Source: Ovis canadensis
Lineage: Eukaryota; Chordata; Mammalia; Artiodactyla; Bovidae
DNA: 64,000 nucleotides
Reading direction: 5' to 3'
NCBI RefSeq assembly: GCF_042477335.2
Contig: NC_091256.1
Coordinates: forward strand, 25,572,501-25,636,500
This document shows positions 1-9,554 of this stretch, piece by piece (positions within the stretch are counted from its first letter, which is position 1; each line of letters begins with the position of its first letter). The notes beneath the pieces were generated by a model that searched no databases, was not told the origin of the DNA, and worked only from the letters and a program-made list of their open reading frames with translations. The translations under genes and the position numbers were made by a program.

Positions 1-1906
1 GGACATGTGTGTGGGTCTGTTCTAGGAAAGCCTCCTAGGGTCCTGCTCCATTATAGTCTCATGAGATAAGACATGAAGATGCTTTCACACTTAGTTATTG
101 AAGAAGTTTTAGACACTTTCAAAGAGAAAACTCTGAAATCAAAATAAGCATAAGACTAAAATGAATAAATTTAAGCATTTTAATGAGGGCAACTATATAT
201 GTATAAATGTGAGTGTTACATATGTATACAAGGAACAGTTTGACTGTACTTATCTCATTATAACCCATTTTTGTTACACATTTATTTCAGGTTAAAATAA
301 TCTGAAGTATATTGACACTTTTCTTCACAAGCAACTTGCTTCATAATTTCTTTAATTCAACATGACTTAAATGTTGCTTTGTGTTAGAAATTTTAGTGGA
401 TTAATAGGTAAGAAATATATTAGGTGATACCCATATTCTTAAAAAAGATGGAGCCAGAATAACAGACAAGAACATTACCAATAACAAAAATTGGCTAAAA
501 TACCAACTGCAGATGTGTGTGAAGACTACCCAGGAAAAGACAAGTTCAACATAAAAATATAATGCATAACTTCTGAGTAAGGTCTAAGCTCAAACTTTCT
601 TGCGCTTAGGTAGAAACCAGTTAGGAGACAACTCTATCTGGGGGTTGATCAAATATAATCACATGATCTAATATAATGTTAAAATACTCATTATTTATTG
701 ATGTCTAGGTGCCGTAAACTCTTTTAAAGTTAAGGAGCCATGGGTCACAGTATTTTTTCATCCTGTCCTATTTTTTTCTCTAAATATTTAAAAGAATATC
801 AATCTCACATTTATTTCACATATGTGCTAAAAATGTCAATGTTACTTTTCTAATTTAAGTTGGGTTCTCAATAAATAATTCTATTTCCTTGAATAACAGC
901 TTAAATAGGTTTGAACAGCATATTGTAATTTTTATATAAAAAGTATGTTCTTTCAAACCACAACTGCTAGGTTTGTGTTTGTAACAAGTCATCCTCCTTG
1001 GGTGGACCGCCAATCTCCCTTGCTACATGTGTCTAAAACACAGGGACATGCACAGAAATCATCCTTTTGGTTAAATGAGATGACTGAAGGAAACCTTCTG
1101 CTCTAGGGCATCATTAGTTATGGAATACAGCCTGAGGAGAGAAAGAAAAAGAGTTATACAAACATGTCCTTTGTGAAAAAAATTTTTCCCTTGCCTATTT
1201 TGATAGGAATAATAGGTACGGATTTCAACACATGCACACACCCACTTAGTCCTGGGATTTTACATTAGCAAGTTCTAGAAAATTGATGATCAGAAATAAA
1301 GTCTATTTTTACTCTCTCATCCATGGAATTTTTAAGATGAATTATTTCATATGAGGTTAAAGGCAGTCTGTTTGTATCAGGACTACATTTTGGGACAGTT
1401 AAATAATCCATTATCATTAAAACTGAGGATAAGGAGTTTACAGTGGAAAGAATGATCACAATGGAGGAAAAAGTGAATATGAGTAGTTCACCAATAAATC
1501 ATGTTTTTGAACTCAAAATTGCAACAATTTCTTTTAGAGCAGGTCTCCTTTAAGTATTCACCTCCAAAGTGGTCAGTTTACACTAGCAAAACCGAGTTCA
1601 CACAATTTGCAAGCTTTGTGATTCTGAGCACCTAGTGACACATGATGTCAACACAGTCAACCTTTGGCTCCTCCCACTCCTCCACCTACCCATTCTCCAG
1701 GCAGGAGTCTGTGCAGGCTGGGGACGCTGTAGACTCAGGAAAGCCAGAGGACTGGATGAATTCACAGGTATCACCATGACATGCAAAAGCCTACTCTGGA
1801 CCTTATAAGTTTATATCCGGTGCAAGAATTGGAAGGAAGGTGCACACATTTGTAAAACGTTTCTATGACTTCATCTTTCCTGCCCCTCCCCCCCTGCAAA
1901 GAAAAG
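1..1906. other. Unique AT-rich flank
   Basis: No recognisable gene or ruminant repeat. A mildly G+C-richer stretch at about 1620-1790 shows no identifiable element. Confidence 0.6.
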
Positions 1907-1932
1907 GCCGGGGGTGGGGGTGGGGGGGCGCG
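1907..1932 (+). promoter_or_regulatory. G-quadruplex-prone run
   Basis: Runs of 5, 5 and 7 G separated by single T bases give a strong G4 pattern on the + strand, followed by GCGCG. It lies about 1 kb upstream of CpG island A. Confidence 0.6.
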
Positions 1933-2344
1933 ATTCACATTATTTCTGAAACTGAGAAAATATTATATTTTAGAACATAGTCAAGCTATATGAAAAGCAT
2001 AGACACAGACCCCAAACTATATTCTTTATTTTCAGAAAGGAAAATTTCAGTAAGAAATCAGGGAGGTATTTAACTACTCATTTAGCAAACAAGCAGGCAT
2101 CAGCTTTAACTGAGTTTGTACTTTGAATGCAGGAAATTAGGACCTTAAAGCCTTCACACTGCCTTCTTCAAGCCCCTTTACTTCAAATTCATCCTTACAA
2201 GCTCCTACTTTCCTAGGAAGAAGGAAAAGAAAAATTCCACTGACCCGGCTCGTGATTTACATACAGAGAGCAAATAAATGAATGGAGTGGGGGATGGGGC
2301 AGTGAGAAGCAATGTGTTTCCTTTTCAACCTCAGAAAATAAGAT

Positions 2345-2357
2345 TACTTACCAAGAA
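2345..2357 (-). other. Candidate minus-strand splice donor (divergent transcript)
   Basis: Read on the minus strand this is TTCTTG|GTAAGTAA, with its GT at 2351-2350. It lies about 500 bases from CpG island A and points away from BRINP3. It could end the first exon of a divergent non-coding RNA. A second, weaker minus donor (ATCCG|GTAAGA) is at 2887/2886. Confidence 0.2.
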
Positions 2358-2453
2358 CATTTTTATCCAGGGCAAATGTTTATTCCCTCTTTCATTTGGC
2401 GCCTCAGTCTCTGCAAGAAATCAATTTCCACTCTACCTTTCCCTCCTATTTCT

Positions 2454-2500
2454 AAAAAAAAAAAAAAGAAAAAAGAAAAGGAAAGAAAGAAAAGAGAGGC
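2454..2500 (+). repeat. A/G low-complexity purine tract
   Basis: A poly-A run grades into (GAAA)n and AGG-rich sequence. It is the source of the lysine/arginine-rich reading frame here, which is not a gene. Confidence 0.8.
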
Positions 2501-2638
2501 GAATAATGCTTAAGCTTCGGGGTCCTGCGGAAGATAAGAGGGCAAAAGACTCCCACTGCGCTCTTTACCCAGACCCTAGGGCTGAGAGTGAATCCCTGGG
2601 GCATGAAGAGAACCTCTCTAAGGAGGGTGTGTGTGTCT

Positions 2639-2662
2639 GGGGTGGGGGGTGGGGGGTGGGGT
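2639..2662 (+). promoter_or_regulatory. G-quadruplex-prone run
   Basis: Four G-runs (4, 6, 6 and 4) with single-T loops form a textbook G4 motif on the + strand, 220 bases before CpG island A. Confidence 0.65.
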
Positions 2663-2786
2663 TGGCACGGGGGTGCATTTCACTGCCAAAATCTAAATCA
2701 TCTGCAAAGAGAATCACCAGCCCTTCAGTCACACAAGCAATTCCCTGGGGAAAGTAGGTTTCAAATAGAAAAGGGAAGTTCCTGAA

Positions 2787-2829
2787 TGAGAGAGAGAGAG
2801 AGAAGCTGGGATTTGGGTTGGGGTTTGGG
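2787..2829 (+). repeat. (GA)n tract followed by a telomere-like G4 motif
   Basis: A short GA microsatellite at about 2787-2804 is followed by four G-runs at 2808-2810, 2815-2817, 2820-2823 and 2827-2829 with T-rich loops. The pattern resembles TTGGG telomeric spacing and can fold as a G4. It sits directly before the GC box and CpG island A. Confidence 0.55.
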
Positions 2830-2879
2830 TTTGGAGAAGCGATGGGGCGGTAGAGGAAAGGGGAAGAGGAATCAGGCTT

Positions 2880-3400
2880 GTCTTACCGGATCGATCAGGC
2901 GATCGCTTGTGCGGTACAGGGCTGTGAACATGGCCAGATAATGCATTCGGCAGCAAAACCATTTCTGACTCACTCTCCCTCCGTTACCAGTGCAGGCATC
3001 AGAGGGGGCGCGGGAGACTCGCAGCCTGCCACCCTCTGCCCCCAGGGACAGGGACGATCCTCAGAACCTCCAAAGCTCTAGCTGCTAAAGTGAGGCACTT
3101 GGAGCTGAGGTTCCCGATGGAAGCCCATTGCCTGGAGTCCCGGGGAAGCAGGATTCGCCGAGGAAGCAGGACCTGGGAGGGCTCCTGCCGCCGCCGCCGC
3201 CGCTTCCAGCAGCGGTTCCCCAGCCCCCTGCCTACGCCTCCCGGCCCTGAGCCCCCGAAAGCGCCCGGGAGACCCGGCCTCCTCCGCATCTTCAGCCCCC
3301 CAGGCCAATCCTCGAGGATCCGGCCATCCTAAAGTGAACACAGGGGTTTATCTGGGGGGCTCGGTGGAGTTGGGCTTCCTTACTACGCCTCCCTCCGTTG
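2880..3400. promoter_or_regulatory. CpG island A (candidate promoter region)
   Basis: CpG dinucleotides are dense here, in contrast to the surrounding AT-rich, CpG-depleted DNA. A (CCG)n run lies at 3187-3203. A GC box (TGGGGCGGT) lies just upstream at 2843-2851. The patch faces the BRINP3 coding exon about 24 kb downstream and is probably part of its promoter region. It could also drive divergent transcription to the left. Reading frames through it are by-products of high G+C and show no known domain. Confidence 0.65.
3187..3203 (+). repeat. (CCG)n trinucleotide run
   Basis: Five to six CCG units lie in CpG island A. This is short and likely stable. Confidence 0.8.
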
Positions 3401-3814
3401 CTGCGAGGGAAAGAAAGGGAGATCCTAGTGGAATGCACTGATGGAATACTGTTAACCCTAATAATAATGTTCCCAGCGCAGGTAACTCTTAAAGAACTGA
3501 GAGAGGGAAGATCTGAGCAGGATTTCCGAAGCGGTGCCCTCTTGAATTCTCATTGGATCCTCCCGAGCAGACTAAATCACTCTTGCTGCTCTATCAGGAT
3601 GACTACAGCTTCGCTCACTAGTTCTCTCTTTATCTCGCTGTCTTCAACACATCTTTTTACTTCTCTTCGCAGATTTATCTGTAGTCCACCTTCTGGTCTC
3701 TGGGGTTACACAGCTTCTATTTTCCCCCACTGTCTGGGGCTGTACAGTCCGTAAATTTTCACTTTGCCTGCCTATGGATCACCAAAAATAAGCCTACCCC
3801 CCTCCCGCTTCTCA

Positions 3815-3842
3815 GCTCCCCCCCGTCCCCCCCCCCCGCCCC
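3815..3842 (+). repeat. C-tract
   Basis: Long C-runs broken by single G bases are G4-prone on the minus strand and i-motif-prone on the plus strand. They are followed immediately by the TATA-like AATAAAAGG at 3843-3851. Confidence 0.7.
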
Positions 3843-4059
3843 AATAAAAGGCACCTCTTTCACATTTTGCCTCCCTTCCTTGGGGCTTCCTGGCTTTCCG
3901 TGTAACTGGTTTTTACTTGGTTACATGCCACCAGGAACTGCTGATTATTTCAAAGTTCCATCAGCCTGAAGCTCATCACTCTACCTTGCTTTGGAAGCTC
4001 ATGGAATATCTGTTGGAATCCTGGATGTATTTTTCTCACAGTCTTCTTGCTTCCTGAAA

Positions 4060-4076
4060 TTTTCTCTGGTAAGTTC
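4060..4076 (+). other. Candidate splice donor CTCTG|GTAAGT
   Basis: A near-consensus donor, with GT at 4069-4070, follows about 220 bases of moderate G+C that begin at an AATAAAAGG TATA-like element (3843-3851). It could end an alternative 5' exon of the + strand gene. The evidence is motif only. Confidence 0.25.
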
Positions 4077-4331
4077 TTCTCTTCATATGTGATTAGAAAC
4101 TTACTGCTAGTGTTATTTTTAATAAGCCTGTGTGTTTAAAAAATATCTCATGTCTTACATTTTTGTCACTTTCAGAGCCCAAAGATCTGTGTGACCCTGT
4201 TGATTAATTAGTATGTTCCTTGCAATTGTGCTACTATGATAAAGCCCATGTAATGAATCACCCCATCCCTTTTTACATATTTTATTTATTTCTGCACTCA
4301 TTTATGTTCAGGTTATAGGAAATATTAACCA

Positions 4332-4379
4332 CCCCTCCCTCCACCCCCCCCCAGCCTCACCCCCCCCCACCCCACCCCG
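4332..4379 (+). repeat. C-rich low-complexity tract
   Basis: Repeated C-runs with A/T interruptions are G4-prone on the minus strand. The tract lies between CpG islands A and B. Confidence 0.7.
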
Positions 4380-5316
4380 CAATGCTTCTTGGCACATATT
4401 CTTGTGCCATTTGAAAGATCAAATTTTATATGTTTATCTAAGAACGAGCTTAAAACAGACCTGCTGACAATCACAGGGTCTAAGAAAGTTCACTAGTTCT
4501 TGATCTTTAGAAGGTTGTTCAGGTCACTATTTGCTCATTGTAAGCAATTACATGAATAGGGAGGACTTTCCTAAAGTGTATTTTTATGGGTTCAGGATAT
4601 CAAGCACTAAAATCCACTGTATGGTAACAAGAAGAGTGTGAGTTTTGAGTGCACCATTTTTTTTTTTTTAAACAGCATCCCAAATCACACATGAACACAT
4701 TATTTTGGGTGTTGTATTTAAATTCGGGCATCACACTTGGGAGTACATTTTTGATTTTATGAATTTAGCCTGTGAACAGTTAATTGGACACAGAGTGCTC
4801 ATTTCAGAGGAAGAGAACTATCAGAAGCAAGTACTGATTATATTGGTTCTAATCACTGAAATTGAGGGACAGGTTTTATATGAAAAAATTAATTGCCTCC
4901 CTCTTCACACTTGTTCAACCCCTAGACTCATTTTTAATAAAGATGTTAATATGTCAGTGTTTTTTTTTTCACTTTTATGAGCATTTTTATGGGCTAAACT
5001 GACAGTTACGATTACCACTTCCCTTTTAAGTATAGCTGTGTTGAGAAACAGTTAAATCTCAGCTTTTACTTCACACACTGACAAGGACACAGTATTTATT
5101 TAATGCCAAACCTGAATGTATCATCAGTCATCTCTAATGCATAGAGTTTTTTTTTCCCCTCTGCGAATCCCCCCTCCCCCCAATAAAAACAAGTTGCTAG
5201 TTTTTACATTTCTGATGGATAGAGGTGAAAACCTATTGTTCAAGCCCCCCCCTTTTCCCCCTTCTTTCTTTTCTTTCTTAAAAAAATTTCTCAGAAATAA
5301 CTATTTCTGTCGTCAT

Positions 5317-5341
5317 TGATGACTGATGACTGATGACTGAC
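5317..5341 (+). repeat. Tandem heptamer TGATGAC x3
   Basis: Three perfect copies of a 7-base unit (TGATGAC) are preceded by CGTCAT, a reverse partial match. The array lies 100 bases before CpG island B. It may be a cluster of bZIP-like half sites or a plain tandem repeat. Confidence 0.5.
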
Positions 5342-5439
5342 TCGAAAACCTAAGTAAAAAAATTTTTTTTTTTAATTCAAGAGCCTTTTAGCTTCCAGAC
5401 AGAAAAGTACTCCAGCTGCAGCGACACCCCATCCCCCAG

Positions 5440-6290
5440 TCTTGGGATTCAAGGGCTTCCCCCCACCCCGACCCCGGCTCCCAGGGAGAAAACGGGGCTG
5501 CCTGTGGTCCGCACCGCTTGGCACCCCTCACCCGTCACTAGTTTCTACCTGGTCTCCTTCCCATCCTGGTCGTTCTGCCAGACAAGTGCCATCAGCGTCC
5601 GAGACTTCAGCTGAAGAAACGAGGGCTTAGCATAATTCACCAATTCAAACATTCTCTTTGGAGGACTGCTGCTGTTGCGCAGGAGTGGAGGGAGGGAAGG
5701 AAAAAAAAAATCTAACTTTCAGTGCAGTCAGATCTTTGCTTCTTAACCTAGCCTACCCCAGTAAGGCACAGATGTAAGGTACCTAGGTAAGTGCGTTTTC
5801 CTGTATCATAACCTGAAACTCAAGTTGGTGGAGGGGAGATGCGCGTCTAGCAGGCTCGTACCGCCAAAGGCGCTTTTGCCGGGTGGGGTAGCAACAGGCG
5901 ACTCGCCTGGAGGTTTCTCCGCAGCTGGTGGCAACGCCTAAGCTACCTGGGCTCCGGGGGCGCGGAGGACATGGGGCTGGGTGGACCAGGCTGCCCGGGC
6001 TGGGCGCCTGGAGTGGGGACTACTCGCCCGGGTGGGGACGGTACCCCGTGCCGCGCCCGCCCCGCAGGCGCAGCCTTGGCTCTCGGCCCCTGCGGCGAAC
6101 GTGCGCCCGGCTGGGGCATCGCAGCCCCGGAGCCGGGCGCGGGCCAGGGGTGCTTCCTTACTTCCCGCTCCATTGCCAGCCTTCCTCCCGCCGGTTTTGA
6201 GCAAAACCGCTTTTCTGTGCGAGAGGCCACATTTGGTATGAGAATTCCTCATCCGCTCCCATCTGCGTTTCTATTTATTTTTTATTATTA
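5440..6290. promoter_or_regulatory. CpG island B (main candidate promoter of BRINP3)
   Basis: This is the most CpG-dense part of the window, especially 5830-6200. It includes a GC box in reverse (GCCCGCCCCGC, 6055-6065). There is no clear TATA box, as is usual for CpG-island promoters. A strong donor, CTAG|GTAAGT, sits at 5786/5787 inside the patch and could end a non-coding exon 1. Assignment as the BRINP3 promoter is inferred from position and strand, not from a transcript. Confidence 0.6.
5780..5796 (+). other. Candidate splice donor CTAG|GTAAGTGC
   Basis: GT is at 5787-5788, inside CpG island B. It is one of the best positioned donors for a non-coding BRINP3 exon 1. The evidence is motif and location only. 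Confidence 0.3.
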
Positions 6291-6619
6291 TTTGTGATGA
6301 GCTGTGACTAAGATTAAGACTTGCCGGCTCTCCAGCATGCCTGCCTCAAAAAAAAAAAAAAAAAGTCGCCGTCTGCATCCGTCCGCTTAGCTGGCTTTAG
6401 AAGAGCTAGCTGACTTCTTGGGCTCTGTGGGAAAGTGTAGCTGACCGTCACACCCTCTCCTGCTTCAACAACTCGCAGGGATCTGGCTGGCGGGAGGGGT
6501 GGAGGAAAGGAGTTGGATGTCAACTTGGAGCCAGAGGTTGGAATGGAAGTGTAAAGCAAACCTTAGGGATTGGGAGTCTTTCAGCTTCTATTATTACCCT
6601 CACTTGAGAGTTAGGATTT

Positions 6620-6920
6620 TCTGTTTCTGTCCCCCTTTCCTGGAGGTGGGGCGCGAGGTAGGAGGGTCCAGGCTGGGCGCGCTCCCCTTCGGCATCCACC
6701 CGAGAGGGGGTGGTGCTTCCCGGCCGCTAGAGAAGCTGGATCTGCAGCTGAACGGTGGCTGAGAGTTGAAGTCTCCGATGGCTGTTTTCCTAGTCCCCAA
6801 GAGTTGAGCCCAGAGAGCCTTCTCCTTTGCACCAACCAGGTCAGGAACGTGAGCAGCCCTTTAGGGGCAGAGACCTCCCTTGGACGGGAATCCGACTAGG
6901 AAACGCTGGGGAGGCTGTTA
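6620..6920. promoter_or_regulatory. CpG-rich patch C downstream of island B
   Basis: A third patch of raised G+C and CpG continues the island. A possible donor, ACCAACCAG|GTCAGG, lies at 6839/6840. The patch may be the end of the same promoter or first-exon region. CpG density falls away after about 6990. Confidence 0.5.
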
Positions 6921-7162
6921 CCTCCGAGGATAACATGCATGTTTCCAGCTGTGTGAAATGCCCACCCGAGGCTTGAAAAGGCGAAGAGGTGACTGGTGTT
7001 GCGAAATAACCCTACTATTGCTTACAAATAGTCTAGCCAGTCAAATATAAGCAAAGAAGAAAGCACCAGTGTCTAAAACTGTCACAGCCGCTTCGAAGAC
7101 AAATGATCAGATTTGGGGGACTTTTTTTCTTTTGCGTGCCATTTAGATTTATCATCATGCAG

Positions 7163-7179
7163 TTAAGCAGGTAAGAACT
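7163..7179 (+). other. Candidate splice donor AAGCAG|GTAAGAA
   Basis: This is a very strong donor match, with GT at 7171-7172, about 250 bases past the last CpG-rich patch. A 5' UTR exon starting in patch C and ending at 7170 is plausible. The evidence is motif only. Confidence 0.35.
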
Positions 7180-9523
7180 GAATGTCTATATTTTATTGAC
7201 AATGAGATAACCTGTGTTTGACCCGTCCCGTGACATTTTTTCCCCCTGTTTGAAGCGATGGGTTATATGTATTTTCAAATGGGTCTGCTATGATGCATAA
7301 CTTCGTAATATTTGCATTCATGAGCCGTTTAAATCCATTTAAATGTTTAACATGCATTCATTTGAGTGTTCAAGGTACATTTACTTAAATGTCTAACAAT
7401 ATTACAGAAATCATAAACTGGGCCAAGGTGAGAGGAACAAATGGAGAGGGTAGGCATCAGAGGAAGGAATGTAGAACCCGAATGAAGTAAGTAGTTGCAG
7501 AAATGCCTTAGAACTGCTTGTTAAGGTCACAGACCTGAATACATAAAGGACAGCTGGAGAACTATTCAGGGCATCTTCAAACAGAAATTTAACTCTGACT
7601 GCTTGAGGGAAATTTTGGGGGGGGGGCATTTTCATGCAATTTTCTTAATTAAAAAAAAAAATCTTTAGAGTAGATATGGGTTGTGTTGTCAAATACAGTG
7701 AGAAAAGAGCTTGCCTTAAGGTAAGATATGTTTGACCCCAGTACAGAAATCTTTGGGCTTAGGAGACCCGTTAGAAACTGAAAAATACAATATAAACAAT
7801 TTTTTCCATTATGAAAAATCTCCCATAAATAAGACTTTTAAAATTCCAAGTTTTGTAGATGTATAATGTTACCAGCCAATAGATTTCTTCCACTCTCAGA
7901 TTTAACAACAATTCCCTCCCCGGAAAAAACTCAATTAAAATGCTAAAACTCAATTTGAAAAACTTCTGTTGTTATTATTGATATTGTTTTGTTATGTTAT
8001 GCTAGTATGTTTAGGGAGTCTGGAGTCCCCACACAGTGAAGCAAAAAGAAATATTAATAAGGTACAATCCTAAAACTGTTCCATTTATTTCTAACAGTTT
8101 TTCTTCTCTAACAAATTGTATTCTTTAAGATTTTTCTCTGGAAATATTTTAAGTGCTTACATTTATTGATGTAGATCTCTGATCAATAATTTTCTGCTTG
8201 TAAGGCTCACTGATAACATATTAAAGACATATGCAAGATAATTGCAACTTTGGGTCATAAAATTGCAAAGTTATAGTGCTTTTCTTAGTTTGATGCAAGA
8301 GGTAGCTTTTACTCCACTGGAAGAAGTAATTCATCAATGAATTCCACTTTCTTAGTTCTTTTGCATTTTATCTTCTAGAGTTCTATTGTAGTGAACATGA
8401 CATTATTATATATTATATTACATATGTATGTCCACTTTTGGGTGAGTGAAGAGGCATTTATTTTAAATTACATTGCTCTAATAGTATTTTAAAATAAAAT
8501 AAGCATGATACCATATGATTGATTTCACTCATCATTTAATCAGATAATATGTCCTTTCAGTTTCTCTTGAGATATTTTCTCTAAATAAACTCAACATTGT
8601 AATGGAAATGTACATTTTTATAAAGTTTAATGCATTTTTTATTTTAATCATGCTGAATAATTGGTATATGATAGTCAAGTAAATCAGACCTCAGTAGGAT
8701 GAAACCATTGGGATTCTAAAAGTGTCTGTGTGCATGATGGTGTCTATGTGTATGTATCATACACGTACATGCATATATGAAGTTAGCCTTACTGCTAGGT
8801 TTGTGTGTTCTTTAAATAAAATAGACTTTCTTTTCAAGATAGTGCCTTTGTGTTTTTCTCTCTACAAGTGCAAAAAGAGTCAACTGAGAACTTCAAAACT
8901 TTGATGCTTTCTTATCAACCTATGCTTCAGTTTCCTATGTTACTTGTTACTTTGACTTTTTTCATATTAGTTCCCAAATGAGTAATTACTGACCAGAGTA
9001 AGTGTCTAAAATTTAAATCATTTAGAAAATTGAGTATTAGTATCAGAAGCTCAAAGTTCAGACACAAAGAGGAATATAAAGATTATCTGTGTCAACTTTT
9101 TAACAAACATCTTTTATCAAAAAATATCCCAAAGGTATTTGTATATTATGGCTATGACCTATGATTAACGAGGTCTTCTAACATTTTTCTTTTTACCTCT
9201 AGTAGTGGGTTATTGTGAAAGTAGAGAGAGATGGATCTAAGCTTCCTTCCTCAGTTTTATTTCTAGTTCCTCCTCACTAATGGGATCCTAGTAAGATTTC
9301 TGTCTACTCTTTACACCCCTTATCTCTCACATAGTTGAAAACACCAGAGTGTTGTTGTAGAAAAAAATGACCCTAAATAAGGATGCTTTAAAAGGATAAA
9401 TGTTGTGGAGACAATATATATTTTGAAAAAGGTATCATTTGCATTTGATTTTTTTGGGTTTTTTTTGTTTGTTTTCTGATAAAACTCTCCATGAAAGAAG
9501 TAATGTTGACTCAACTTAAAAAA

Positions 9524-9554
<31 letters not shown>

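Noticed and set aside
2278..2757. 159-codon frame before CpG island A
   Set aside because: It runs through a purine low-complexity tract and G-runs, and shows no domain or homolog I recognise.
5928..6297. Several overlapping frames on both strands in CpG island B
   Set aside because: High G+C removes stop codons by chance. The frames are Pro/Arg/Gly-rich on both strands and none has a known motif.
6837..6856. Possible retinoic-acid response element (AGGTCA, 5-base gap, GTGAGC)
   Set aside because: The second half-site does not match the RGKTCA consensus. BRINP genes are described as retinoic-acid inducible, which makes over-reading tempting.
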